A stretch of 64,000 nucleotides of DNA, from NCBI RefSeq assembly GCF_050947335.1, contig NW_027473329.1, forward strand, positions 1,550,001 to 1,614,000, in the 5' to 3' direction. Under the pieces are notes generated by a model. It was not told the origin of the DNA. It ran no database searches and saw only the letters and a program-made list of their open reading frames with translations. This document shows positions 50,339 through 63,140 of the stretch, piece by piece. Source of the DNA: Megachile rotundata. Its lineage: Eukaryota > Arthropoda > Insecta > Hymenoptera > Megachilidae. The position numbers were made by a program, and so were the translations under genes. Position 1 is the first letter of the stretch, and each line of letters opens with the position of its first letter.

Positions 50339-51463
50339 CTTGTGTGATTGTGTGATTGTGTGATTGTGTGATTGTGTGATGGTGTGATTAGGTGATTGTG
50401 TGATTGTGTGATTGTGTGATTGTGTGATTGTGTGATTGTGTGATTGTGTGATTGTGTGATTGTGTGATTGTGTGATTGTGTGATTGTGTGATTGTGTGAT
50501 TGTGTGATTGTGTGATTGTGTGATTGTGTGATTGTGTGATTGTGTGATTGTGTGATTGTGTGATTGTGTGATTGTGTGATTGTGTGATTGTGTGATTGTG
50601 TGATTGTGATTGTGTGATTGTGATTGTGTGATTGTGACTGTGTGATTGTGTGAGTGTGTGATTGTGTGATTGAGTGATTGTGTGCTTGTGTGATTGTGTG
50701 GTTGTGAGATTGTGTGATTGTGTGATTAGGTGATTGTGTGATTGTGTGATTGTGTGATTGTGTGATTGTGTGATTGTGTAATTGTGTGATTGTGTGCTTG
50801 TGTGATTGTGTAATTGTGATTGTGCGATTGTGATTGTGTGATTGTGTGATTGTGTGATTGTGTGATTGTGTGATTGTGAGATTGTGCGTTTGTGTGCTTG
50901 TGTGATTGTGATTGTGTGATTGTGATTGTGTGATTGTGATTGTGTGATTGTGATTGTGATTGTGTGATTGTGACTGTGTGATTGTGTGTGTGTGATTGTG
51001 TGATTGTGTCATTGTGTGATTGTGTGGTTGTGTGATTGTGTGATTGTGTGCATGTGTGATTGTGTGATTAGGTGATTGTGTGATTGTGTGATTGTGTGAT
51101 TGTGTGATTGTGTGATTGTGTGATTGTGTGATTGTGTGATTGAGTGATTGTGTGATTGTGTGATTGTGTGATTGTGTGATTGTGTGATTGTGTGATTGTG
51201 TGATTGTGTGATTGTGTAATTGTGATTGTGTGATTGTGTGATTGTGTGATTGTGTGATTGTGTGATTGTGTGATTGTGTGATTGAGTGATTGTGTGCTTG
51301 TGTGATTGTGTTTTTGTGAGATTGTGTGATTGTGTGATTGTGTGATTGTGTGATTGTGTGATTGTGTGATTGTGTGATTGTGTGATTGTGTGATTGTGTG
51401 ATTGTGTGATTGTGTGATTGTGTGATTGTGTGATTGTGTGATTGTGTGATTGTGTGGTTGTGT

Positions 51464-51498
51464 GACCGTGATTGTGTGACCGTGATTGTGTGATCGTG
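51464..51498 (+). repeat. Type F stub
   Basis: GACC, GACC, GATC, in the first 7.7-kb copy. Confidence 0.82.
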
Positions 51499-53086
51499 AT
51501 TGTGTGATTGTGTGATTGTGTGATTGTGTAATTGTGATTGTGTGATTGTGATTGTGTGATTGTGTGATTGTGTGATTGTGTGATTGTGTGATTGTGTAAT
51601 TGTGAGATTGTGTGATTGTGTGATTGTGTGATTGTGTGATTGTGTGATTGTGTGATGGTGTAATTGTGATTGTGCGATTGTGATTGTGTGATTGTGATTG
51701 TGTGATTGTGATTGTGTGATTGTGATTGTGTGATTGTGATTGTGTGATTGTGATTGTGTGATTTTGATTGTGTGATTGTGACTGTGTGATTGTGTGAGTG
51801 TGTTATTGTGTGATTGAGTGATTGTGTGCTTGTGTGATTGTGTTTTTATGAGATTGCGTGATTGTGTGATTAGGTGATTGTGTGATTGTGTGATTGTGTG
51901 ATTGTGTGATTGTGTGATTGTGTGATTGTGTGATTGTGTGATTGTGTGATTGTGTAATTGTGATTGTGCGATTGTGATTGTGTGATTGTGTGATTGTGTG
52001 ATTGTGTGATTGTGTGATTGTGTGATTGTGAGATTGTGTGTTTGTGTGCTTGTGTGATTGTGTGATTGTGATTGTGTGATTGTGATTGTGTTATTGTGAT
52101 TGTGTGATTATGGTTGTGTGATTATGGTTGTGTCATTGTGATTGTGTGATTGTGATTGTGTGATTGTGATTGTGTGATTGTGATTGTGTGATTGTGATTG
52201 TGTGATTGTGATTGTGTGATTGTGACTGTGTGATTGTGTGATTGTGTGATTGTGTGATTGTGTGATTGTGTGATTGTGTGATTGTGTGATTGTGAGATTG
52301 TGTGATTGTGTGATTGTGTGCTTGTGTGATTGTGTTTTTGTGAGATTGTGTGATTGTGTGATTGTGTGATTGTGTGATTGTGTGATTGTGTGATTGTGTG
52401 ATTGTGTGATTGTGTGATTGTGTGATTGTGTGATTGTGTGATTGTGTAATTGTGAGATTGTGTGATTGTGTGATTGTGTGATTGTGTGATTGTGTGATTG
52501 TGTGGTGGTGTAATTGTGATTGTGCGATTGTGATTGTGTGATTGTGATTGTGTGATTGTGATTGTGTGATTGTGATTGTGTGATTGTGATTGTGTGATTG
52601 TGACTGTGTGATTGTGTGAGTGTGTGATTGTGTGATTGAGTGATTGTGTGATTGAGTGATTGTGTGCTTGTGTGATTGTGTGGTTGTGAGATTGTGTGAT
52701 TGTGTGATTGTGTGATTGTGTGATTGTGTGATTGTGTGATTGTGTGATTGTGTGATTGTGTGATTGTGTGATTGTGTGATTGCGTGATTGTGTGATTGTG
52801 TGATTGTGTGATTGTGTAATTGTGATTGTGCGATTGTGATTGTGTGATTGTGTGATTGTGTGATTGTGTGATTGTGTGATTGTGTGATTGTGTGATTGTG
52901 TGATTGTGTGATTGTGAGATTGTGTGTTTGTGTGCTTGTGTGATTGTGTGATTGTGTGATTGTGTGATTGTGTGATTGTGTGATTGTGTGATTGTGTGAT
53001 TGTGTGATTGTGTGATTGTGTGACTGAGTGATTGTGTGACTGTGTGATTGGGTGACTGTGTGATTGAGAGACTGTGTGATTGTGTG

Positions 53087-53442
53087 ACCATGATTGTGTG
53101 ACCGTGATTGTGTGACCGATTGTGTGACCGTGATTGTGTGACCGTGATTGTGTCATCGTGATTGTGTGATCGTGATTGTGGGTCCGTGATTGAGTGACCG
53201 TGATTGAGTGACCGTGATTGAGTGACCGTGATTGTGTGACCGTGATTGTGTGACCGTGATTGTGTGACCGTGATTGTGTAACCGTGGTTGTGTGACCGTC
53301 ATTGTGTGACCGTGATTGTGTGACCGTGATAGTGTGACCGTGAATGTGTGAATGCGTGATTGTGATTGCGTGATTGTGTGATTGTGTGATCGTGTGATCG
53401 TGTGATCGTGTGATTGTGTGATCGTGTGATCGTGTGATCGTG
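53087..53442 (+). repeat. Type A island, GATC three-plus-three form
   Basis: Copy in the first 7.7-kb unit, with the same downstream GACTCTG, GATTTCG and GATTCCG variants. Confidence 0.88.
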
Positions 53443-53888
53443 TGATTGTGTGATTGTGTGATTGTGATTGTGTGACTCTGATTGTGTGATTGTGATTTCG
53501 TGATTGTGATTGTGTGATTGTGATTGTGTGATTGTGACTATGTGATTGTGTGAGTGTGTGATTGTGTGATTGTGTGATTGTGTGATTGTGTGGTTGTGTG
53601 ATTGTGTGATTGAGTGATTGTGTGCTTGTGTGATTGTATGATTCCGTGATTGTGTGATTGTGTGATTGTGTAATTCTGATTGAGTGATTGTGATTGTGTG
53701 ATTGTGTGATTGTGTGATTGTGTGATTGTGTGATTGTGTGATTGTGTGATTGTGTGATTGTGTGATTGTGTGATTGTGTGATTGTGTGATTGTGTGATTG
53801 TGTGATTGTGTGATTGTGTGATTGTGTGATTGTGATTGTGCGATTGTGATTGTGTGATTGTGTGATTGTGTGATTGTGTGATTGTGTG

Positions 53889-54090
53889 ATTGTGATTGTG
53901 TGATTGTGATTGTGTGATTGTGATTGTGTGATTGTGATTGTGTGATTGTGATTGTGTGATTGTGATTGTGTGATTGTGATTGTGTGATTGTGATTGTGTG
54001 ATTGTGATTGTGTGATTGTGATTGTGTGATTGTGATTGTGTGATTGTGATTGTGTGATTGTGATAGTGTGATTGTGATTGTGTGATTGTG
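53889..54090 (+). repeat. 14-bp tract with GATAGTG mark
   Basis: Tract of the first 7.7-kb copy, followed by GTGAATGTG. Confidence 0.88.
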
Positions 54091-54547
54091 AATGTGTGAT
54101 TGTGATTGTGTGATTGTGATTGTGTGACTGTGATTGTGTGATTGTGATTGTGCGATTGTGATTGTGTGATTGTGACTGTGTGATTGTGTGAGTGTGTGAT
54201 TGTGTAATTGAGTGATTATGTGCTTGTGTGATTGTGTGGTTGTGAGATTGTGTGATTGTGTGATTAGGTGATTGTGTGATTGTGTGATTGTGTGATTGTG
54301 TGATTGTGTGATTAGGTGATTGTGTGATTGTGTGATTGTGTGATTGTGTGATTGTGTGATTGTGATTGTGCGATTGTGATTGTGTGATTGTGTTATTGTG
54401 ATTGTGCGATTGTGATTGTGTGATTGTGTGATTGTGTGATTGTGTGATTGTGAGGTTGTGTGATTGTGTGCTTGTGTGATTGTGTGATTGTGATTGTGTG
54501 ATTGTGTGACTGTGTGATTGTGTGATTGTGTGATTGTGTGGTTGTGG

Positions 54548-54682
54548 GACCGTGATTGTGTGACCGTGATTGTGTGATCGTGATTGTGTGATCGTGATTG
54601 TGTGATCGTGTTAGTGTGACCGTGAATGTGTGATTGCGTGATTGTGATTGCGTGATTGCGATTGCGTGATTGTGATTGCGTG
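54548..54682 (+). repeat. Type C island, GTGGGACCG form
   Basis: Same as 43,926, with three GATC units. Confidence 0.87.
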
Positions 54683-55129
54683 ATTGTGTGATTGTGTGAT
54701 TGTGTGATTGTGTGATGGTGTGATTAGGTGATTGTGTGATTGTGTGATTGTGTGATTGTGTGATTGTGTGATTGTGTGGTTGTGTGATTGTGTGATTGTG
54801 TGATTGTGTGCTAGTGTGATTGTATAATTGTGATTGTGCGATTGTGATTGTGTGATTGTGATTGTGTGATTGTGGTTGTGTGATTGTGATTGTGTGATTG
54901 TGATTGTGTGATTGTGATTGTGTGATTGTGACTGTGTGATTGTGTGAGTGTGTGATTGTGTGATTGAGTGATTGTGTGCTTGTGTGATTGTGTGGTTGTG
55001 AGATTGTGTGATTGTGTGATTAGGTGATTGTGTGATTGTGTGATTGTGTGATTGTGCGATTGTGCGATTGTGTGATTGTGTGATTGTGTGATTGTGTGAT
55101 TGTGTGATTGTGTGATTGTGTGGTTGTGT

Positions 55130-55430
55130 GACCGTGATTGTGTGACCGTGATTGTGTGACCGATTGTGTGACCGTGATTGTGTGACCGTGATTGTGTCAT
55201 CGTGATTGTGTGATCGTGATTGTGGGCCCGTGATTGAGTGACCGTGATTGAGTGACCGTGATTGAGTGACCGTGATTGTGTGACCGTGATTGTGTGACCG
55301 TGATTGTGTGACCGTGATTGTGTGACCGTGGTTGTGTGACCGTGATTGTGTGACCGTGATTGTGTGACCGTGATAGTGTGACCGTGAATGTGTGACTGCG
55401 TGATTCTGATTGCGTGATTGTGATTGCGTG
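55130..55430 (+). repeat. Type B island
   Basis: Like 44,508, in the first 7.7-kb copy. Confidence 0.88.
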
Positions 55431-55695
55431 ATAGTGTGATTGTGTGATTGTGTGATTGAGTGATTGTGTGATTGTGTGATTGTGTGAATGTGTGATTGTG
55501 TGACCGTGATTGTGTGATTGTGTGAGTGTGTGATTGTGTAATTGAGTGATTGTGTGCATGTGTGATTGTGTGATTAGGTGATTGTGTGATTGTGTGATTG
55601 TGTGATTGTGTGATTGTGTGATTGTGTGATTGTGTGATTGTGTGATTGTGTGATTGTGTGATTGTGATTGTGTGATTGTGTGATTGTGTGGTTGT

Positions 55696-55772
55696 GCGAT
55701 CGTGATTGTCTGATCGTGATTGTGTGATCGTGATTGTGTGATCGTGATTGTGCGATTGCGTGCTTGTGACTG
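55696..55772 (+). repeat. Type D GATC ladder
   Basis: Same four-GATC form, in the first 7.7-kb copy. Confidence 0.87.
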
Positions 55773-56499
55773 TGTGATTGTGTGACTGTGTGATTGTGTG
55801 ATTGTGACTGTGTGATTGTGTGATTGTGTGATTGTGTGATTGTGTGATTGTGTGATTGTGTGGTTGTGTGATTGTGTGATTGTGTGATTGTGTGCTAGTG
55901 TGATTGTATAATTGTGATTGTGCGATTGTGATTGTGTGATTGTGATTGTGTGATTGTGGTTGTGTGATTGTGATTGTGTGATTGTGATTGTGTGATTGTG
56001 ATTGTGTGATTGTGACTGTGTGATTGTGTGAGTGTGTGATTGTGTGATTGAGTGATTGTGTGCTTGTGTGATTGTGTGGTTGTGAGATTGTGTGATTGTG
56101 TGATTAGGTGATTGTGTGATTGTGTGATTGTGTGATTGTGTGATTGTGTGATTGTGTGATTGTGTGATTGTGTGATTGTGTGATTGTGTGATTGTGTGAT
56201 TGTGTGATTGTGTGATTGTGTAATTGTGATTGTGTGATTGTGTGATTGTGTGATTGTGTGATTGTGTGATTGTGTGATTGTGTGATCGTGTAATTGTGAT
56301 TGTGCGATTGTGATTGTGTGATTGTGTGATTGTGTGATTGTGAGGATGTGTGATTGTGTGCTTGTGTGATTGTGTGATTGTGATTGTGTGATTGTGTGAT
56401 TGTGTGGCTGTGTGATTGTGTGATTGTGATTGTGTGATTGTGTGATTGTGTGATTGTGTGATTGTGTGATTGTGTGATTGTGTGATTGTGTGGTAGTGT

Positions 56500-56620
56500 G
56501 ACCGTGATTGTGCGACCGTGATTGTGTGATCGTGATTGTGTGATCGTGTTAGTGTGACCGTGAATGTGTGAATCCGTGATTGTGATTGCGTGATTGCGAT
56601 TGCGTGATTGTGATTGCGTG
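56500..56620 (+). repeat. Type C island, GGTAG form
   Basis: Copy of 23,854 at offset 32,646, including GTGAATCCG. Confidence 0.88.
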
Positions 56621-57570
56621 CTTGTGTGATTGTGTCATTGTGTGATTGTGTGATTGTGTGATGGTGTGATTAGGTGATTGTGTGATTGTGTGATTGTGTG
56701 ATTGTGTGATTGTGTGATTGTGTGATTGTGTGATTGTGTGATTGTGTGATTGTGTGATTGTGTGATTGTGTGATTGTGTGATTGTGTGATTGTGTGATTG
56801 TGTGATTGTGTGATTGTGTGATTGTGTAATTGTGATTGTGCGATTGTGATTGTGCGATTGTGATTGTGTGATTGTGGTTGTGTGATTGTGATTGTGTGAT
56901 TGTGATTGTGTGATTGTGATTGTGTGATTGTGATTGTGTGATTGTGATTGTGTGATTGTGATTGTGTGATTGTGACTGTGTGATTGTGTGAGTGTGTGAT
57001 TGTGTGATTGAGTGATTGTGTGCTTGTGTGATTGTGTGGTTGTGAGATTGTGTGATTGTGTGATTAGGTGATTGTGTGATTGTGTGATTGTGTGATTGTG
57101 TGATTGTGTGATTGTGTGATTGTGTGATTGTGTGATTTTGATTGTGTGATTGTGATTGTGTGATTGTGTGATTGTGTGATTGTGTGATTGTGTGATTGTG
57201 TGATTGTGTAATTGTGATTGTGCGATTGTGATTGTGTGATTGTGTGATTGTGTGATTGTGTGATTGTGTGATTGTGTAATTGTGATTGTGCGATTGTGAT
57301 TGTGTGATTGTGTGATTGTGTGATTGTGTGATTGTGTGATTGTGTGATTGCGTGATTGTGTGATTGTGTGATTGTGTGATTGTGTGATTGTGTGATTGTG
57401 AGATTGTGTGTTTGTGTGCTTGTGTGATTGTGTGATTGTGTGATTGTGTGATTGTGTGATTGTGTGATTGTGTGATTGTGTGATTGTGTGATTGTGTGAT
57501 TGTGTGACTGAGTGATTGTGTGACTGTGTGATTGGGTGACTGTGTGATTGAGAGACTGTGTGATTGTGTG

Positions 57571-57927
57571 ACCATGATTGTGTGACCGTGATTGTGTGAC
57601 CGATTGTGTGACCGTGATTGTGTGACCGTGATTGTGTCATCGTGATTGTGTGATCGTGATTGTGGGTCCGTGATTGAGTGACCGTGATTGATTGACCGTG
57701 ATTGAGTGACCGTGATTGTGTGGCCGTGATTGTGTGACCGTGATTGTGTGACCGTGATTGTGTAACCGTGGTTGTGTGACCGTCATTGTGTGACCGTGAT
57801 TGTGTGACCGTGATAGTGTGACCGTGAATGTGTGAATGCGTGATTGTGATTGCGTGATTGTGATTCCGTGATTGTGTGATTGTGTGATCGTGTGATCGTG
57901 TGATCGTGTGATTGTGTGATCGTGTGA
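57571..57927 (+). repeat. Type A island, GATC three-plus-two form
   Basis: Matches the 24,917 island at offset 32,654, including GATTGATTGACCG and GTGGCCG. Its right half also equals 1-155 at offset 57,779. Confidence 0.9.
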
Positions 57928-59151
57928 TCGTGTGATTGTGTGATTGTGTGATTGTGATTGTGTGATTGTGATTGTGTGATTGTGATTGTGTGATTGTGAT
58001 TGTGTGATTGTGATTGTGTGATTGTGATTGTGTGATTGTGATTGTGTGATTGTGACTGTGTGATTGTGTGAGTGTGTGATTGTGTAATTGAGTGATTGTG
58101 TGCTTGTGTGATTGTGTGGTTGTGAGATTGTGTGATTGTGTGATTAGGTGATTGCGTGATTGTGTGATTGTGTGATTGTGAGGTTGTGTGATTGTGTGAT
58201 TGTGATTGTGTGATTGTGTGATTGTGTGATTGTGTGATTGTGTAATTGTGATTGAGCGATTGTGATTGTGTGATTGTGATTGTGTGATTGTGGTTCTGTG
58301 ATTGTGATTGTGTGATTGTGATTGTGTGATTGTGATTGTGTGATTGTGACTGTGTGATTGTGTGAGTGTGTGATTGTGTGATTGTGTGATTGTGTGATTA
58401 GGTGATTGTGTGATTGTGTGATTGTTTGATTGTGTGATTGTGTGATTGTGTGATTGTGTGATTGTGTGATTGTGTGATTGTGTAATTGTGTGATTGTGTG
58501 ATTGTGTGATTTTGTAATTGTGATTGTGCGATTGTGATAGTGTGATTGTGTGATTGTGTGATTGTGTGATTGTGTGATTGTGAGATTGTGCGTTTGTGTG
58601 CTTGTGTGATTGTGATTGTGTGATTGTGATTGTGTGATTGTGATTGTGTGATTGTGATTGTGATTGTGTGATTGTGACTGTGTGATTGTGTGTGTGTGAT
58701 TGTGTGATTGTGTCATTGTGTGATTGTGTGGTTGTGTGATTGTGTGATTGTGTGCATGTGTGATTGTGTGATTAGGTGATTGTGTGATTGTGTGATTGTG
58801 TGATTGTGTGATTGTGTGATTGTGTGATTGTGTGATTGTGTGATTGAGTGATTGTGTGATTGTGTGATTGTGTGATTGTGTGATTGTGTGATTGTGTGAT
58901 TGTGTGATTGTGTGATTGTGTAATTGTGATTGTGTGATTGTGTGATTGTGTGATTGTGTGATTGTGTGATTGTGTGATTGTGTGATTGAGTGATTGTGTG
59001 CTTGTGTGATTGTGTTTTTGTGAGATTGTGTGATTGTGTGATTGTGTGATTGTGTGATTGTGTGATTGTGTGATTGTGTGATTGTGTGATTGTGTGATTG
59101 TGTGATTGTGTGATTGTGTGATTGTGTGATTGTGTGATTGTGTGGTTGTGT

Positions 59152-59186
59152 GACCGTGATTGTGTGACCGTGATTGTGTGATCGTG
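59152..59186 (+). repeat. Type F stub
   Basis: Counterpart of 51,464 in the second 7.7-kb copy. Confidence 0.82.
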
Positions 59187-60758
59187 ATTGTGTGATTGTG
59201 TGATTGTGTGATTGTGTAATTGTGATTGTGTGATTGTGATTGTGTGATTGTGTGATTGTGTGATTGTGTGATTGTGTGATTGTGTAATTGTGAGATTGTG
59301 TGATTGTGTGATTGTGTGATTGTGTGATTGTGTGATTGTGTGATGGTGTAATTGTGATTGTGCGATTGTGATTGTGTGATTGTGATTGTGTGATTGTGAT
59401 TGTGTGATTGTGATTGTGTGATTGTGATTGTGTGATTGTGATTGTGTGATTTTGATTGTGTGATTGTGACTGTGTGATTGTGTGAGTGTGTTATTGTGTG
59501 ATTGAGTGATTGTGTGCTTGTGTGATTGTGTTTTTATGAGATTGCGTGATTGTGTGATTAGGTGATTGTGTGATTGTGTGATTGTGTGATTGTGTGATTG
59601 TGTGATTGTGTGATTGTGTGATTGTGTGATTGTGTGATTGTGTAATTGTGATTGTGCGATTGTGATTGTGTGATTGTGTGATTGTGTGATTGTGTGATTG
59701 TGTGATTGTGTGATTGTGAGATTGTGTGTTTGTGTGCTTGTGTGATTGTGTGATTGTGATTGTGTGATTGTGATTGTGTTATTGTGATTGTGTGATTATG
59801 GTTGTGTGATTATGGTTGTGTCATTGTGATTGTGTGATTGTGATTGTGTGATTGTGATTGTGTGATTGTGATTGTGTGATTGTGATTGTGTGATTGTGAT
59901 TGTGTGATTGTGACTGTGTGATTGTGTGATTGTGTGATTGTGTGATTGTGTGATTGTGTGATTGTGTGATTGTGTGATTGTGAGATTGTGTGATTGTGTG
60001 ATTGTGTGCTTGTGTGATTGTGTTTTTGTGAGATTGTGTGATTGTGTGATTGTGTGATTGTGTGATTGTGTGATTGTGTGATTGTGTGATTGTGTGATTG
60101 TGTGATTGTGTGATTGTGTAATTGTGAGATTGTGTGATTGTGTGATTGTGTGATTGTGTGATTGTGTGATTGTGTGGTGGTGTAATTGTGATTGTGCGAT
60201 TGTGATTGTGTGATTGTGATTGTGTGATTGTGATTGTGTGATTGTGATTGTGTGATTGTGATTGTGTGATTGTGACTGTGTGATTGTGTGAGTGTGTGAT
60301 TGTGTGATTGAGTGATTGTGTGATTGAGTGATTGTGTGCTTGTGTGATTGTGTGGTTGTGAGATTGTGTGATTGTGTGATTGTGTGATTGTGTGATTGTG
60401 TGATTGTGTGATTGTGTGATTGTGTGATTGTGTGATTGTGTGATTGTGTGATTGCGTGATTGTGTGATTGTGTGATTGTGTGATTGTGTAATTGTGATTG
60501 TGCGATTGTGATTGTGTGATTGTGTGATTGTGTGATTGTGTGATTGTGTGATTGTGTGATTGTGTGATTGTGTGATTGTGTGATTGTGAGATTGTGTGTT
60601 TGTGTGCTTGTGTGATTGTGTGATTGTGTGATTGTGTGATTGTGTGATTGTGTGATTGTGTGATTGTGTGATTGTGTGATTGTGTGATTGTGTGACTGAG
60701 TGATTGTGTGACTGTGTGATTGGGTGACTGTGTGATTGAGAGACTGTGTGATTGTGTG

Positions 60759-61116
60759 ACCATGATTGTGTGACCGTGATTGTGTGACCGATTGTGTGAC
60801 CGTGATTGTGTGACCGTGATTGTGTCATCGTGATTGTGTGATCGTGATTGTGGGTCCGTGATTGAGTGACCGTGATTGAGTGACCGTGATTGAGTGACCG
60901 TGATTGTGTGACCGTGATTGTGTGACCGTGATTGTGTGACCGTGATTGTGTAACCGTGGTTGTGTGACCGTCATTGTGTGACCGTGATTGTGTGACCGTG
61001 ATAGTGTGACCGTGAATGTGTGAATGCGTGATTGTGATTGCGTGATTGTGTGATTGTGTGATCGTGTGATCGTGTGATCGTGTGATTGTGTGATCGTGTG
61101 ATCGTGTGATCGTGTG
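60759..61116 (+). repeat. Type A island, GATC three-plus-three form
   Basis: Copy of 53,087 at offset 7,672. One extra 14-mer lies downstream, before GACTATG. Confidence 0.88.
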
Positions 61117-61584
61117 ATTGTGTGATTGTGTGATTGTGATTGTGTGACTCTGATTGTGTGATTGTGATTTCGTGATTGTGATTGTGTGATTGTGATTGTG
61201 TGATTGTGATTGTGTGATTGTGACTATGTGATTGTGTGAGTGTGTGATTGTGTGATTGTGTGATTGTGTGATTGTGTGGTTGTGTGATTGTGTGATTGAG
61301 TGATTGTGTGCTTGTGTGATTGTATGATTCCGTGATTGTGTGATTGTGTGATTGTGTAATTCTGATTGAGTGATTGTGATTGTGTGATTGTGTGATTGTG
61401 TGATTGTGTGATTGTGTGATTGTGTGATTGTGTGATTGTGTGATTGTGTGATTGTGTGATTGTGTGATTGTGTGATTGTGTGATTGTGTGATTGTGTGAT
61501 TGTGTGATTGTGTGATTGTGTGATTGTGATTGTGCGATTGTGATTGTGTGATTGTGTGATTGTGTGATTGTGTGATTGTGTGAT

Positions 61585-61785
61585 TGTGATTGTGTGATTG
61601 TGATTGTGTGATTGTGATTGTGTGATTGTGATTGTGTGATTGTGATTGTGTGATTGTGATTGTGTGATTGTGATTGTGTGATTGTGATTGTGTGATTGTG
61701 ATTGTGTGATTGTGATTGTGTGATTGTGATTGTGTGATTGTGATTGTGTGATTGTGATAGTGTGATTGTGATTGTGTGATTGTGA
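61585..61785 (+). repeat. 14-bp tract with GATAGTG mark
   Basis: Tract of the second 7.7-kb copy, nearly equal in length to the first. Confidence 0.88.
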
Positions 61786-62257
61786 ATGTGTGATTGTGAT
61801 TGTGTGATTGTGATTGTGTGACTGTGATTGTGTGATTGTGATTGTGCGATTGTGATTGTGTGATTGTGACTGTGTGATTGTGTGAGTGTGTGATTGTGTA
61901 ATTGAGTGATTATGTGCTTGTGTGATTGTGTGGTTGTGAGATTGTGTGATTGTGTGATTAGGTGATTGTGTGATTGTTTGATTGTGTGATTGTGTGATTG
62001 TGTGATTAGGTGATTGTGTGATTGTGTGATTGTGTGATTGTGTGATTGTGTGATTGTGTGATTGTGATTGTGCGATTGTGATTGTGTGATTGTGTGATTG
62101 TGTTATTGTGATTGTGCGATTGTGATTGTGTGATTGTGTGATTGTGTGATTGTGTGATTGTGAGGTTGTGTGATTGTGTGCTTGTGTGATTGTGTGATTG
62201 TGATTGTGTGATTGTGTGACTGTGTGATTGTGTGATTGTGTGATTGTGTGGTTGTGG

Positions 62258-62392
62258 GACCGTGATTGTGTGACCGTGATTGTGTGATCGTGATTGTGTG
62301 ATCGTGATTGTGTGATCGTGTTAGTGTGACCGTGAATGTGTGATTGCGTGATTGTGATTGCGTGATTGCGATTGCGTGATTGTGATTGCGTG
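62258..62392 (+). repeat. Type C island, GTGGGACCG form
   Basis: Copy of 54,548 at offset 7,710. Confidence 0.88.
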
Positions 62393-62839
62393 ATTGTGTG
62401 ATTGTGTGATTGTGTGATTGTGTGATGGTGTGATTAGGTGATTGTGTGATTGTGTGATTGTGTGATTGTGTGATTGTGTGATTGTGTGGTTGTGTGATTG
62501 TGTGATTGTGTGATTGTGTGCTAGTGTGATTGTATAATTGTGATTGTGCGATTGTGATTGTGTGATTGTGATTGTGTGATTGTGGTTGTGTGATTGTGAT
62601 TGTGTGATTGTGATTGTGTGATTGTGATTGTGTGATTGTGACTGTGTGATTGTGTGAGTGTGTGATTGTGTGATTGAGTGATTGTGTGCTTGTGTGATTG
62701 TGTGGTTGTGAGATTGTGTGATTGTGTGATTAGGTGATTGTGTGATTGTGTGATTGTGTGATTGTGCGATTGTGCGATTGTGTGATTGTGTGATTGTGTG
62801 ATTGTGTGATTGTGTGATTGTGTGATTGTGTGGTTGTGT

Positions 62840-63140
62840 GACCGTGATTGTGTGACCGTGATTGTGTGACCGATTGTGTGACCGTGATTGTGTGACCGTG
62901 ATTGTGTCATCGTGATTGTGTGATCGTGATTGTGGGCCCGTGATTGAGTGACCGTGATTGAGTGACCGTGATTGAGTGACCGTGATTGTGTGACCGTGAT
63001 TGTGTGACCGTGATTGTGTGACCGTGATTGTGTGACCGTGGTTGTGTGACCGTGATTGTGTGACCGTGATTGTGTGACCGTGATAGTGTGACCGTGAATG
63101 TGTGACTGCGTGATTCTGATTGCGTGATTGTGATTGCGTG
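62840..63140 (+). repeat. Type B island
   Basis: Copy of 55,130 at offset 7,710. Confidence 0.89.

Larger units (their letters stand above)
45600..55129 (+). repeat. Mosaic segment between type B islands, 9,530 bp
   Basis: It starts with the second 1,092-bp copy. Next comes a block at 46.4-47.1 kb that matches 8.1-8.8 kb with a constant offset of 38,314 at the ACCATG anchor. It then holds the 438-bp tandem copies (47.86-49.43 kb), a stretch like 13-18 kb (49.6-51.0 kb), and from about 51.0 kb the first copy of the 7.7-kb duplication. No non-repeat sequence is seen. Confidence 0.87.
51013..58716 (+). repeat. 7.7-kb tandem duplication, copy 1
   Basis: The GTGTCATT marker at its left end (51,008-51,012) recurs at 58,712-58,716, offset 7,704. 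Further anchors give 7,702 (52,108), 7,672 (53,091) and 7,710 (54,811 and 55,559). Offset changes are combinations of 8 and 14 bp, as expected for gain or loss of whole units. Confidence 0.9.
55130..62839 (+). repeat. Higher-order repeat copy, 7,710 bp
   Basis: It spans from one type B island to its duplicate exactly 7,710 bp away. It joins a segment like 44-46 kb to one like 23.6-25.6 kb (from about 56.2 kb), then to one like 1-830 (57,780 to about 58.6 kb), and then re-enters the sequence starting at GTGCATG near 58.75 kb, equivalent to 51.05 kb. Confidence 0.9.
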
